From assembly GCA_964592855.1 (NCBI GenBank), contig CAZQKI010000001.1, positions 1 to 64,000 of the forward strand: a stretch of DNA of 64,000 nt, given 5' to 3'. The notes beneath the pieces are model-generated. The model did not search any database. It had not been told where the DNA came from and worked only from the letters and a program-made list of their open reading frames with translations. Shown one piece after another: positions 49,365 through 58,106 of the stretch. Source of the stretch: JAAYLN01 sp964592855. Lineage in GTDB: Bacteria > Verrucomicrobiota > Kiritimatiellia > RFP12 > JAAYLN01. Position 1 is the first letter of the stretch; each line of letters begins with the position of its first letter. Made by a program: the position numbers and the translations under genes.

Positions 49365-50717
49365 TTACTTCTTCTGCTGCGCGGCGCGGCGGCGTTGCGT
49401 GATGATCGCCTTCGCGCGGCGCATGTGCTGCACCAGCGGGCGGTGGGCGGGACAAAGGTAGGCGCAGGCGCCGCATTCGAAGCAGTCCATCACGTTGCGC
49501 CGCTCCGCCTCCTCGATGTCGTCGGCCTCGATGGCCTGGCTGAGTTCGGTCGGCATCAGCCGCAGGGGGCAGGCGTCGACGCAGCGGCCGCAGTTGATGC
49601 AGGCGTGCGAACACCAGGTGGCGATGCGCGCGGCCGAGAGCAGCAGCAGGCCGGAAGAGGTCTTGCTGATGGGAATGTCGAGCGAGGGCTGCGCAAAGCC
49701 CATCATGGGACCGCCGGCCACGATTTTGGCGAGTTCCCCCCGGATCCCGCCCGAGGCCGCCACGAGATCGGCAAAGGTCGCGCCGACGGGGGCGATCCAG
49801 TTGGCCGGCGCGTTCACGGCGTCGCCGGAGACCGTGATGGCCCGCGTGGTCAGCGGCCGGCCGTTGACCACGGCATCCCAGATGGCGTAAGCCGTGCCGG
49901 CATTCTCGACCACGCAGCCGACATCCATTGGCAGCCCGCCCATCGGGACGGTGCGCCCGGTGACCGAGAAAATTTGCTGTTTTTCGCTGCCCTGGGGGTA
50001 GAGCGTCTTCAGGATGTGAAGCTGCGTGTCGCCAGCCGCGTCCTTCAGGGCGGCGAACATCGCGGCGCCGGCCTGCGGCTTGTTATCCTCGATGGCAATG
50101 CACAGGGTCTTGGCACCGAGAATCTTCCGGATGATCTCGCACCCCTCGCGGATTTCGGCGGCATGCTCGATCATCAGCCGGTTGTCTCCGTTCAGGTAGG
50201 GCTCGCATTCGGCGCCGTTGAGGATGACGGTGTCGATCGGCTTGTCGCTGGGCGGCGAGAGTTTGACCTGAGTCGGAAAGCCGGCCCCGCCCATGCCCAC
50301 GATGCCCATCTCGGCGATGCGAGCCACCAGCGTCTTGGCATCCTGGGTGCGCCAGTCCGGCATCGGCTTGCAGGTCTCGTCGCGCGCGGTCTCGTCACGG
50401 TTGGTCTCGATGACGATGGCCGGCGCATCGCGTCCGGTCGGCGTCGGCGCCGCCTGGATCGCCACGACGGTGCCCGACGCGGGCGCGTGGACCGTGGCCG
50501 AGATGAAGCCGTTGGCCTTGGCGATCAACTGACCGGCAAGCACGCGGTCGCCAGGTTGCACGCACGGTGTGGCGGGGGCGCCCAGATGCTGCAGCGTCGA
50601 GATGACGAGGCGCGCGGGGACGGGGAGCGGGCGCAGCGGGGTGTCCGCCGTCGCCTGCTTGAACCCGGGCGGGTGGGTGCCGCCTTTGAAGGCGAAGAGT
50701 GCCGCAGAGACTTTCAT
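49365..50717 (-). CDS. rnfC: Electron transport complex subunit RnfC
   Basis: A 450-residue soluble subunit that binds FMN and NADH. It opens with FKGGTHPPG, has GMGGAGFPTQVK and NGAECEPYL (the NADH/FMN site), and a SLBB-like segment. Two ferredoxin-type 4Fe-4S motifs follow: CINCGRCVDACP and CFECGACAYLCP. It is separated from rnfB by a single base, so the two are translated together. The length and motif order are standard for RnfC, without the long Ala/Lys-rich C-terminal extension of proteobacteria. Confidence 0.96.
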   Translation of the reverse strand: MKVSAALFAFKGGTHPPGFKQATADTPLRPLPVPARLVISTLQHLGAPATPCVQPGDRVLAGQLIAKANGFISATVHAPASGTVVAIQAAPTPTGRDAPAIVIETNRDETARDETCKPMPDWRTQDAKTLVARIAEMGIVGMGGAGFPTQVKLSPPSDKPIDTVILNGAECEPYLNGDNRLMIEHAAEIREGCEIIRKILGAKTLCIAIEDNKPQAGAAMFAALKDAAGDTQLHILKTLYPQGSEKQQIFSVTGRTVPMGGLPMDVGCVVENAGTAYAIWDAVVNGRPLTTRAITVSGDAVNAPANWIAPVGATFADLVAASGGIRGELAKIVAGGPMMGFAQPSLDIPISKTSSGLLLLSAARIATWCSHACINCGRCVDACPLRLMPTELSQAIEADDIEEAERRNVMDCFECGACAYLCPAHRPLVQHMRRAKAIITQRRRAAQQKK

Positions 50718-50718
50718 G

Positions 50719-51507
50719 CTAGACCTTGTGAATGCATTTCCCGGGACATTTCCCGATGACGGCTTCGTTTTCCAGCGGCAGGTCGTAGTTCACGACCGCC
50801 AGTGCGCCGTCCATGGCAATGGCGCCATCCGAGAGCTTCATGCAGATGCGGCAACCGATGCAGCCGACGCTGCAGAGCTTCCGGACGACTGCGCCCGGAT
50901 CCTTCGAACTGCAGAGGACATGGATGGTGCGGCTCGTGGGAACCATGCGGATCACGCGCCGCGGGCAGTTGGCGACGCACTTGCCGCAGCTGATGCAGCG
51001 GTCGGGATGAATGCGCGCGATGCCGTCCTGGATGGCGATGGCGTTGACGGGGCAGATGCGGACGCACGAGCCGTAGCCCAGGCAGCCGTAGCTGCAGGCC
51101 TTGTCGCCGCCGCCCACGGATGCGGCTGCGGCGCAGTCGATCAGCCCGTCGTAAGCGAAGCGCTTGCGCGCCTGGGTGTCGGTCCCCCCGCAGAGGACTA
51201 TGGCCACCTGGCGATCGGCCGCGGCAACGGCGGCAATGCCGAGCACGCCTGCGATCTTTGCCGATGCGTCCGACGCACAGGAGGGACAGCGGCCCGCCGG
51301 CGCCGAGCCGGCGACGAGGGCCACGGCGTAGCCGGCGCAGCCGGCAAAGCCGCAGGCGCCGCAGTTGGCCCCCGGCAGCAGCTGCATCACGGTTTCGACG
51401 CGCGGATCCTCCGGCACGCAGAAATATTTGTCTCCGAAGGCCAGGGCCAGTCCGCAGACCAGGCCGATGGCCGCGATCGAAAAAATGGCGATAAGTATCA
51501 GTTCCAT
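50719..51507 (-). CDS. rnfB: Electron transport complex subunit RnfB
   Basis: A 262-residue protein with an N-terminal membrane helix (LILIAIFSIAAIGLVCGLAL), a 4Fe-4S domain (GANCGACGFAGCAGYA...CP) and ferredoxin-like clusters CLGYGSCVRICP and CISCGKCVANCP. A further cysteine-rich CSVGCIGCRIC and a final GKCPGKCIHKV may hold another cluster. RnfB is the likely entry point of electrons from reduced ferredoxin. It lies 7 bases after rnfA. The order A-B-C-D-G-E in one operon is complete. Confidence 0.95.
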   Translation of the reverse strand: MELILIAIFSIAAIGLVCGLALAFGDKYFCVPEDPRVETVMQLLPGANCGACGFAGCAGYAVALVAGSAPAGRCPSCASDASAKIAGVLGIAAVAAADRQVAIVLCGGTDTQARKRFAYDGLIDCAAAASVGGGDKACSYGCLGYGSCVRICPVNAIAIQDGIARIHPDRCISCGKCVANCPRRVIRMVPTSRTIHVLCSSKDPGAVVRKLCSVGCIGCRICMKLSDGAIAMDGALAVVNYDLPLENEAVIGKCPGKCIHKV

Positions 51508-51514
51508 GGCGTGC

Positions 51515-52093
51515 TCACTTGACCAGGCCGCTAAAGCCCATGAAGGCCAGGCTCAACAGCCCCGCCGTCACCAGGGCGATGGCGACGCCGCGGAAGGCGC
51601 GAGGCGGGTCGGACCGGTCGATCTTCTCCCGCAGCCCCGTGAAGATCGATAGCGCCAGCGCAAAACCAAGCCCGGCGGAAAAGGAAAAAAGCACGGACTC
51701 GAAAAAGCCGCCGTTGCGCTTGACGTTCATGACGGCCACGCCGAGCACGGCGCAGTTGGTCGTGATGAGCGGCAGGTAGATGCCCAGTGCGGCGTGCAGC
51801 GGGGGAACGAAGCGCTTGAGCAGCAGTTCGACCAGTTGGACGAAGGTGGCGATCACCAGGATGAAGACGATGGTTTCAAGGTATTCGAGGTGGGCCGGGA
51901 CGAGCACGTAATGATCGAGGCACCAGGTCACGGCGGCGGCGCAGGTCATGACAAAAATCACCGCGCCGGACATGCCGAGCGATGTTTCCAGCCGTTTGGA
52001 CACGCCGAGAAAAGGGCAGATGCCGAGAAAACGGTTGAGCACGAAATTGTTGACGAGGATCGCGCCAATGACGAGGAGTAGGGTTGATGTCAT
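51515..52093 (-). CDS. rnfA: Electron transport complex subunit RnfA
   Basis: A 192-residue membrane protein with six hydrophobic segments and the RnfA/NqrE hallmarks NNFVLNRFLGICPFLGVS and TNCAVLGVAVMN, whose cysteines frame an Fe-S centre in recent structures of the complex. It is the first gene of the operon. The ATG at 52093 starts the first helix; the longer upstream frame lacks homology. The promoter at 52137-52165 lies about 40 bases upstream. Confidence 0.96.
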   Translation of the reverse strand: MTSTLLLVIGAILVNNFVLNRFLGICPFLGVSKRLETSLGMSGAVIFVMTCAAAVTWCLDHYVLVPAHLEYLETIVFILVIATFVQLVELLLKRFVPPLHAALGIYLPLITTNCAVLGVAVMNVKRNGGFFESVLFSFSAGLGFALALSIFTGLREKIDRSDPPRAFRGVAIALVTAGLLSLAFMGFSGLVK

Positions 52094-52136
52094 GGTTGTT
52101 TTCGAGTGGAAACGATTTGTCAAAAAGCAGTTTTGT

Positions 52137-52165
52137 ATTTTACGCCAAGGCCTGTGAGAATGCAA
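52137..52165 (-). promoter_or_regulatory. Sigma-70-type promoter for the rnf operon
   Basis: On the minus strand, TTGCAT (52165-52160) and TAAAAT (52142-52137) are spaced by 17 bases, with 5 of 6 consensus matches in the second box. The predicted transcript starts around 52130, giving a leader of about 37 bases before rnfA. Confidence 0.6.
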
Positions 52166-52266
52166 GGATCGTTGCAGTGCGAAATTTTCCGGGCATTTCG
52201 TGGTTCTCGTCAATTATTTGGTCCATTTCGCGGTCCATTCCGCTCGGTTCATTTCATAAATTGCTG

Positions 52267-52295
52267 TTGGATATGGCAACGGATTCTGCTACAAT
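52267..52295 (+). promoter_or_regulatory. Sigma-70-type promoter for the OmpA-family gene
   Basis: TTGGAT (52267-52272) and TACAAT (52290-52295) are spaced by exactly 17 bases. The start of transcription should be near 52302, with GGAGTTAA before the ATG at 52331. It diverges from the rnf promoter within the same 237-base gap. Confidence 0.65.
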
Positions 52296-52330
52296 CACCC
52301 CGCTTTCACGTTGATCCTGGAGTTAATAAA

Positions 52331-53635
52331 ATGAAATCGAGCGATTATTGCACGCACACAATAAAGGTCCTGCTGCTAGCCGCAACCTGCTTGACGGCCC
52401 AACTGCATGCCGAGGATGAGGATTACGCCCGCTGGTACTTCAGCCCCGGGGCTGGTTTTTACCTGACCGAAGGGGATGAACCGGTTGAGGACGGGTTCAT
52501 CCTGAACGCCCGTTTGGGCTATGACTACAACGAATGGTGGAGTCTTGAGGGCGGACTGCTGCTCGCTCCGAGTTTGGACGAACAATTCTATCCTGCGGAA
52601 TACGGCGGCCACTCCTGCGTGGACGACAAACCGGGGGAGCGGTTCGGCAGCACCTGGATGGCCACCATCTACGGTGACGCGCTTTTCCACTTCACGCGCT
52701 GGGAGCGGCTGGACCCCTATCTCGCCGGCGGCCTGGGCTTCATCCTCTATGGAGATGACGTCCTGGATCATGGCGAGTCGAGTTCCGCTTTCGTGCTGCG
52801 CGCGGGTGCCGGACTCATGTACCATTTCAACGACGCCTGGGCCTTTCGGACCGATTGGCGCCTGCTCCTGACCTCGGACAACACCGAGTTCAACACGGTT
52901 GCCGACGTAGGCGTCGTCTGGACCTGGGGCGCCGGTGTTCCGCCGGACATCCTGGCGACGGACGGTCCGATCGACAGCGATGGCGACGGCCTCGCGGACG
53001 ATCACGAGCGTCGCATCGGCACGGATCCCTACGATCCCGACACCGACAAGGATGATTTGACCGATGGGCAGGAAGTCCTGACCTACAAGACCGATCCGCT
53101 CAATCCCGACACCGATTTCGATCTGTTGAAGGATGGCGCCGAAGTTCTGACCCACAAGACCGATCCGCTGAACCGCGACACCGATGCGGGCGGCGTCTAC
53201 GACGGACATGAAGTCCTCGAAGATAATACGAACCCCCTGTACGGTCCCGACGATTTGATGATGTTCGAGCTGAACATCAATTTCGATTACGACAAGTCGA
53301 TCATCAAGCCGGTCTACTTTGATGACCTGAACAAGATTGTCAAGGTTTTGACGCGGCATCCCGAAGCCACGGCGCTGATCGAAGGGCATGCCGACCGTCT
53401 GCGGACGTCCAAGGCGGCCTACAATCGCCGTCTCTCCGAACACCGTGCCGAAGCCGTGCGCCAGTACATCGCCGGCAAGGGTGTTGGCGCCAACCGCATG
53501 CGTGCCGTCGGGTATGGTTTCGACCGTCCCAAGGCGGCGCAGAATCTGGAAACCGGAACGCCGGCCAATCGTCGCGTCGAGGTCTACATTCGCGGCATCG
53601 ACCGGGCGGCCGTGCTGAATACGCTGAAGCAATAG
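52331..53635 (+). CDS. OmpA-family outer-membrane protein with calcium-binding TSP3-like repeats
   Basis: A 434-residue protein with a signal peptide (to about residue 27, AQLHA). An outer-membrane beta-barrel-like region (28-215, ending ADVGVVWTWGAG) follows, then a stalk of Asp-rich repeats (DSDGDGLADDHERRIGTDP, then DPDTDKDDLTDGQEV and two more copies). A C-terminal OmpA domain (INFDYDKSIIKPVYFDDL, RLSEHRAEAVRQYI, NRRVEVYI) ends the protein. The latter binds peptidoglycan and the repeats probably bind calcium. Such proteins link outer membrane and cell wall. The promoter and terminator on either side suggest that it is transcribed alone. Confidence 0.92.
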   Translation: MKSSDYCTHTIKVLLLAATCLTAQLHAEDEDYARWYFSPGAGFYLTEGDEPVEDGFILNARLGYDYNEWWSLEGGLLLAPSLDEQFYPAEYGGHSCVDDKPGERFGSTWMATIYGDALFHFTRWERLDPYLAGGLGFILYGDDVLDHGESSSAFVLRAGAGLMYHFNDAWAFRTDWRLLLTSDNTEFNTVADVGVVWTWGAGVPPDILATDGPIDSDGDGLADDHERRIGTDPYDPDTDKDDLTDGQEVLTYKTDPLNPDTDFDLLKDGAEVLTHKTDPLNRDTDAGGVYDGHEVLEDNTNPLYGPDDLMMFELNINFDYDKSIIKPVYFDDLNKIVKVLTRHPEATALIEGHADRLRTSKAAYNRRLSEHRAEAVRQYIAGKGVGANRMRAVGYGFDRPKAAQNLETGTPANRRVEVYIRGIDRAAVLNTLKQ

Positions 53636-53650
53636 CGTGTCGGACAACCC

Positions 53651-53690
53651 AAAGGCCGCGCAGGGGAAACCTTCGCGCGGCTTTTCTGTT
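53651..53690 (+). terminator. Rho-independent terminator after the OmpA-family gene
   Basis: The stem AAGGCCGCGC / GCGCGGCTTTT with a 13-base loop is followed by CTTTTCTGTTTTC. It starts 16 bases after the stop codon. It is one of the clearest terminators in the window. Confidence 0.85.
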
Positions 53691-53700
53691 TTCAACCCGC

Positions 53701-54831
53701 ATGAAAATTCTGCAACGCTATGTGACCAGCAGTTTTCTGGCGGCATTTCTTTTGGGAATGTTGGTTCTGACCTTCGTCCTTTCGGTGGGCTTGCTGGTCA
53801 AGGCGACAGAACTGGTCGTGCGCGGGCTGGCACCGTCGTTGGTGGCGCAGTTTCTGCTGGTCAGCATTCCGCAGTCGTTTACCTTCACGGTTCCCCTGGC
53901 GGCACTGGTCAGTGCGCTCCTGCTCTTTGGACGTCTCTCGGCCGACGGAGAGATCAGCGCAATGAAGGCCTGCGGCGTCAACATCTGGCGCGTGATGCTG
54001 CCGCTGGCCGGGCTCGGCGTGCTGATGTCCCTGCTGTCGATCTACGTCAACAACGAGATCTCGCCTCAAAGCTATCTGGCTCGGAGAAGCCTCACGGCCA
54101 TGGCCGGTTCAGGTGTCGGCTTGAAATTGCTGCAACCAGGCCATTTCATCCAGGAGTTTCCGGGAATGACTTTCTGGTTTGCGCGGCGCGAGGGCAATGA
54201 ACTGTTCAATCTGCTGATCTTCGATAAATCCAAAAATAACAGCAACCGTGAGATCCGGGCCGACCGGGCGCTGGTGGAGGTCCGTGGCGAGGACATCTGG
54301 CTGGACATGCATCAGGTGCGGATCGAGCCTTTCTCCGATACGCAGCCGGGCGCGGTCACCGCTGACCGGCTGACGCACATCATTCCCGATGCCATGAAGC
54401 CGCGGGGATACAAGCCAACCGTTGCCTCGTTCCGCTTCGACGCCTTGACGCGCAATGTCCAGGAACTTCGGGCCGAGGAGACCGCAACGGTCGTCGATGC
54501 ACTGAGAAATCCAACCGAACGGGAACTGGCGCTGGCCGATGTCCGTAAGCGGCTCTCGCTGGCACGCACGGAGTTTCATCGTCGCATCGCGCTGGGGCTT
54601 GCGCCCCTCGTCTTCGTTCTGCTGGGAATGCCGCTGGGTATCCGGTCGCACCGTCGGGAGTCGAACCTCGGGATTGCCATCAGCATGGGCGTCATGGTGC
54701 TTTACTATTCGCTGCTCATCGTGACCAAGACCCTCGCCAAGCGGCCGGAGTATTATCCGCACCTGCTGATCTGGGTTCCCACAGTCATCTGCGGCGTGCT
54801 CGCCTTCATCCTGATCCGCCAAAACCGTTAG
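53701..54831 (+). CDS. LptF/LptG-family lipopolysaccharide export permease
   Basis: A 376-residue permease of the YjgP/YjgQ family. It begins MKILQRYVTSSFLAAFLLGM, the usual first helix, and has three N-terminal helices, a large periplasmic beta-jellyroll domain (residues 120-270) and three C-terminal helices (LAPLVFVLLGMPLGIRSHRR is a family signature). With LptB it extracts lipopolysaccharide from the inner membrane. No partner lptG or lptB lies next to it in the window, so I cannot say which subunit it is. No good ribosome-binding site precedes the ATG. Its 3' end faces the convergent rmd-like gene, 13 bases away. Confidence 0.9.
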   Translation: MKILQRYVTSSFLAAFLLGMLVLTFVLSVGLLVKATELVVRGLAPSLVAQFLLVSIPQSFTFTVPLAALVSALLLFGRLSADGEISAMKACGVNIWRVMLPLAGLGVLMSLLSIYVNNEISPQSYLARRSLTAMAGSGVGLKLLQPGHFIQEFPGMTFWFARREGNELFNLLIFDKSKNNSNREIRADRALVEVRGEDIWLDMHQVRIEPFSDTQPGAVTADRLTHIIPDAMKPRGYKPTVASFRFDALTRNVQELRAEETATVVDALRNPTERELALADVRKRLSLARTEFHRRIALGLAPLVFVLLGMPLGIRSHRRESNLGIAISMGVMVLYYSLLIVTKTLAKRPEYYPHLLIWVPTVICGVLAFILIRQNR

Positions 54832-54844
54832 TCCCGCAATGCGG

Positions 54845-55753
54845 TCAGCGGTCTTCGGCCTCGGCCCAGAGGTCGGCCAGCGTGCGGTCAAAGGGGAACC
54901 TCGGCTTCCACCCGAGCATTCTCAAACGCGAAGTGTCCAGTTCCGGCATGGCATCGGTGGGCCGGTAAAGCGAGGGATCGACGGAGACGACGGGTTCCAC
55001 CGCTCCCATCGCGGCAATGCGTGCCAGCAGTTCGCCGATCTGCAGGTGCACGCCCGCCGAAATGTTGTAGATGCCGTTGATCTCGCCCTTTTGAACGAGG
55101 GTCAGATAGGCGGAGACGACATCCCGGACATCCGTGAAATCACGCTCACTCTCGAGGTTGCCGACGGCAATCGTCGCTTGCTTGCCATCGCGGAAACGGC
55201 GGATGGAGCGAATGAAGGCCGGCACCACGAATTTGGGCGACTGCCCGGGGCCTGTGTGATTGCCCGGTCGTGCGATGATCACCGCCAATCCCTGCCGGGC
55301 GGCGCGCTCCAGAAGTGCAGTCTCCGCTTGCGCCTTGGAAATCGCGTAAGGGGATCCCGGACGCAGAGGATCGGCTTCGGTCATCGGCTCGGGACGGTAC
55401 TTGTAGCCATAGACCTGGGCGCTGGAGACGAAAAGCATCCGTGCGCGGGGGGCATGGCGCAGGAGTGCGTCCGCCACATGAATCGGTCCTTTCACATTGA
55501 TGGCGTTGAGCGCCGTGGGATCACGGGCCGCGTCCGGGACGAAGGCGACGCCGGCCAGGTGGATGCAGGCGTCGGGCATTAGCGCCTGCACCGCCTCGTT
55601 CACGGCGGTTGCGTCGCAGATGTCCAAGGCGCAGATCCCGGCGCCCGGATCGGCGAGCATATCCGTCAACAGGGGCTCATGCCGGTTGGCCTTGAGGACG
55701 GTTACGACATGCCGGCCCACGAAACCCGCTGCACCTGTAACCAGCACTCGCAT
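54845..55753 (-). CDS. rmd: NAD-dependent epimerase/reductase, GDP-4-keto-6-deoxy-D-mannose reductase-like
   Basis: A 302-residue extended SDR: the Rossmann motif TGAAGFVG (6-13), catalytic SSAQVYG and YAISKAQ, and RPGNHTGPGQSPKFVVPAF, which closely matches the RMD group that reduces GDP-4-keto-6-deoxymannose to GDP-D-rhamnose. The gene follows gmd by 5 bases, which fits: the two would make GDP-D-rhamnose (or a related 6-deoxyhexose) for surface polysaccharide. An exact product assignment needs biochemical data, because the fucose synthase and Tyv branches look similar. Confidence 0.82.
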   Translation of the reverse strand: MRVLVTGAAGFVGRHVVTVLKANRHEPLLTDMLADPGAGICALDICDATAVNEAVQALMPDACIHLAGVAFVPDAARDPTALNAINVKGPIHVADALLRHAPRARMLFVSSAQVYGYKYRPEPMTEADPLRPGSPYAISKAQAETALLERAARQGLAVIIARPGNHTGPGQSPKFVVPAFIRSIRRFRDGKQATIAVGNLESERDFTDVRDVVSAYLTLVQKGEINGIYNISAGVHLQIGELLARIAAMGAVEPVVSVDPSLYRPTDAMPELDTSRLRMLGWKPRFPFDRTLADLWAEAEDR

Positions 55754-55758
55754 GGTCG

Positions 55759-56733
55759 CTAACCCTGCATCTCGCGGCGCACGCGGGCGAGATCGGCATC
55801 GACCATCATGGTGATCAATCCCTTGAAGTCGACCTGGGGCTGCCAGCCCAGCTCCCGTTTGGCCTTGCTTGCGTCGCCGAGCAGGAGCTCGACTTCCGCC
55901 GGCCGGATGAACTTCGGGTCAATTTTGACGTGGGCCTGCCAGTCCAGTCCGACATGCGCAAAGGCGGCTTCGCACAACTCGCGGACCGTATGCGTCGAAC
56001 CGGTGGCGATAACGTAGTCGTCCGGCTTGTCCGCCTGAAGCATCAGCCACATGGCGCGGACATAGTCGCCGGCGAAGCCCCAGTCGCGCTTGGCATCCAG
56101 ATTGCCCATCGCGAGGGTCTGCTGCAGGCCGAGCTTGATCCGTGCCGCGCCGTCGGTGACCTTGCGCGTCACGAACTCCATGCCTCGGCGGGGGCTTTCG
56201 TGATTGAAGAGGATGCCCGACACGGCGAAAAGCTGATAGCTCTCGCGGTAGTTGACCGTGATGTAATGGCCGAAGGCCTTGGCGACGCCATAGGGGCTGC
56301 GCGGATAGAAAGGGGTGAGTTCCGTCTGGGGGGTCTCGCGGACATGGCCGAACATCTCGCTGCTGGAGGCTTGATAGAGGCGCGCCTTCGGGCAGACTCG
56401 GCGCATGGCCTCCAGGACGCGGACAACGCCGATGGCGGTGAATTCGCTGGTCAGGATCGGCTGGGTCCACGAGGTCGGCACAAACGACATGGCCGCGAGA
56501 TTGTAGATCTCGTCGGGGCGGACCTGCTGCATGAGTTCGATCAGGGACAGTTCATCGAGCAGATCCGCCTGGTGCAGTGCAATCTTGCTGCGCAAATGCC
56601 CGATGCGCTCGAAGTTCTCCGTGCTTGATCGACGGACCATGCCGTGGACTTCGTAGCCCTTTTGCAGCAGAAACTCCGCCAGATAGGAGCCATCCTGTCC
56701 GGTAATCCCCGTGATTAAAGCGATGCGACTCAT
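55759..56733 (-). CDS. gmd: GDP-mannose 4,6-dehydratase
   Basis: A 324-residue extended SDR with ALITGITGQDGSYLAEFLL at the start, RRSSTENFERIGHL for the GDP-mannose site and catalytic SSSEMFG and YGVAKAFGHY. NHESPRRGMEFVTRKV and GNLDAKRDWGFAGDYV are diagnostic of Gmd. It converts GDP-mannose to GDP-4-keto-6-deoxymannose. The ATG at 56733 is the family start and overlaps the stop of the upstream isomerase-like gene by four bases. It is followed by rmd. Confidence 0.95.
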   Translation of the reverse strand: MSRIALITGITGQDGSYLAEFLLQKGYEVHGMVRRSSTENFERIGHLRSKIALHQADLLDELSLIELMQQVRPDEIYNLAAMSFVPTSWTQPILTSEFTAIGVVRVLEAMRRVCPKARLYQASSSEMFGHVRETPQTELTPFYPRSPYGVAKAFGHYITVNYRESYQLFAVSGILFNHESPRRGMEFVTRKVTDGAARIKLGLQQTLAMGNLDAKRDWGFAGDYVRAMWLMLQADKPDDYVIATGSTHTVRELCEAAFAHVGLDWQAHVKIDPKFIRPAEVELLLGDASKAKRELGWQPQVDFKGLITMMVDADLARVRREMQG

Positions 56734-57677
56734 GCGATGCCTTTTCCCTTTGCGTGCAAATTGTCTGCGCCCCAGGTCTTTTGAAGAAGCTCCAGTCCAG
56801 TCTTCAGGTCGCCGGGCGTCACCGTCGACGCAGGTTCGAAAACGTGGAGTATATCGGGATCGGCATAAAAACCAAAGCACGAAAAATCGAGCGCGCCGCT
56901 GCCGGGTGCGCAGTGGTCCTGCATGGGCGGCCGCACATCATGGATATGGACGCCGGCCGTCAAAGTGAGCATTTGGCGGGCCAGGTCGAGGTGGTTGCCC
57001 CATCCGGCGTTCTCCATGATCTGTCCATGGCCGATGTCGTGCCAGTAGCGTAGATGGGGGCTCTTGTAGTGATCGGCCAGTTGGATCATCTCCGCCGCGT
57101 CGGGCAGGGCGTCCCCGGACGGCAGGTTTTCCAGCGCCAGCACGACGCCGGCCTCCGCGAAGCGGGGCAGCAGTTCATCCAGCGAACGGCGCAGCGACTC
57201 CAGATGGCGCCCGACCAACCGCTGGCGCGCCTGCTGCAGCCGCTTCCGGTTCCAGCGGTACCGCCAGTGGTCCGTGCGCTCGGCGACCTGGTAGCCGACA
57301 TGGCGTGCCCACCGGGCGCCGACGGGGACACGCCCCGCGTGCGCCACGACGACGCGTGCGCCGACGAAGGCGGCAAATTCGAGCGTATGCCGCATGTGGA
57401 AGAGGGCCAGACGGCGCGAGTCTTCATCCGTCGCCGCCATGAGAAACAGCTCGGGATGCCCGCTCGGGGCGCCCAGCGGAACGGGGGAATAGGCGTGCAC
57501 GCTGCGGGCCGCGATTGCACCCGACTGAATGCGGTTCATGAGCCCCGGGATCAGGCTTTCCTGGAAGGCATAGCCGATTTCCAGACTGTTGAACCCCAGC
57601 GCCTGGATTTCGTCGACCAGGGCTTCGCCCGCTGCATGGCGGTGCGTGTTCCAGTTTGTCGAGAGAGCAAAATCCAT
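56730..57677 (-). CDS. Xylose isomerase-like TIM-barrel protein (sugar-phosphate isomerase/epimerase family)
   Basis: A 315-residue protein of the AP-endonuclease-2/xylose-isomerase-like fold. Motifs are VVVAHAGRVPVG, LALENLPSG (metal Glu), WHDIGHG (Asp/His) and GVHIHDVRP. The start MDFALSTNWNTHRHAAGEAL at 57677 was chosen because the first strand begins there. It overlaps gmd by four bases, so it may act in the same deoxysugar pathway, but the substrate cannot be deduced. Upstream lie the rpsU terminator and a short gap. Confidence 0.82.
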   Translation of the reverse strand: MDFALSTNWNTHRHAAGEALVDEIQALGFNSLEIGYAFQESLIPGLMNRIQSGAIAARSVHAYSPVPLGAPSGHPELFLMAATDEDSRRLALFHMRHTLEFAAFVGARVVVAHAGRVPVGARWARHVGYQVAERTDHWRYRWNRKRLQQARQRLVGRHLESLRRSLDELLPRFAEAGVVLALENLPSGDALPDAAEMIQLADHYKSPHLRYWHDIGHGQIMENAGWGNHLDLARQMLTLTAGVHIHDVRPPMQDHCAPGSGALDFSCFGFYADPDILHVFEPASTVTPGDLKTGLELLQKTWGADNLHAKGKGIA

Positions 57678-57698
57678 CGGGCCCCCGGCGGGAAATAT

Positions 57699-57739
57699 GG
57701 AAAAGGAAAAGGCTCTCAAGAGACTTGCTCAAGAGAGCC
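57699..57739 (-). terminator. Rho-independent terminator of rpsU
   Basis: On the minus strand a stem, GGCTCTC...GAGAGCC, extended by GAG/CTC after a two-base mismatch, is followed by TTTTCCTTTTCC. It lies 25 bases after the rpsU stop and just upstream of the isomerase gene. Confidence 0.75.
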
Positions 57740-57763
57740 CGGGCGTTCGTGCTTTCGCAAACG

Positions 57764-57961
57764 CTAGACCACTGCGCGACGGGACATGTTGCGGGAGCGG
57801 GCTCGTGCCGACTTGCGGCGCTGCTTCTCGCTGGGCTTCTCGAAATAGCGGTTGGCGCGAAGTTGCTTCATCAAACCCTCCTTGTCGAGGATCTTCTTCA
57901 GCCGCTTTAGCCCGCGATCAACCGTCTCGCCACGTTTTAACCGGATCTGGATCACTACCAT
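57764..57961 (-). CDS. rpsU: 30S ribosomal protein S21
   Basis: A 65-residue, strongly basic protein: MVVIQIRLKRGETVDRGLKR, then NRYFEKPSEKQRRKSARARS. These are the S21 features (K/R-rich, with RxNRYFEKPSEK-like centre). S21 helps 16S rRNA base-pair with mRNA during initiation. It has its own promoter and terminator and lies between argS and the isomerase gene, all on the minus strand. Confidence 0.96.
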   Translation of the reverse strand: MVVIQIRLKRGETVDRGLKRLKKILDKEGLMKQLRANRYFEKPSEKQRRKSARARSRNMSRRAVV

Positions 57962-58026
57962 TCACCCCCTTAGGGACAGCGTTGCAGCCTGCACGCGCAG
58001 ATTCTGCCTTAGAGCTGTAAAAAGAG

Positions 58027-58056
58027 AATGTATCATTTAAAATGGCCGCCTGTCAA
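58027..58056 (-). promoter_or_regulatory. Sigma-70-type promoter for rpsU
   Basis: On the minus strand, a perfect TTGACA (58056-58051) and TACATT (58032-58027) are spaced by 18 bases. The region between is A/T-rich, unlike its surroundings. The leader to the rpsU ATG is about 60 bases. Confidence 0.7.
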
Positions 58057-58106
58057 ACGGCATTCTTGAAGAATCGAAATTGGGGGTCGTCAACCTCTTG
58101 CGTTTT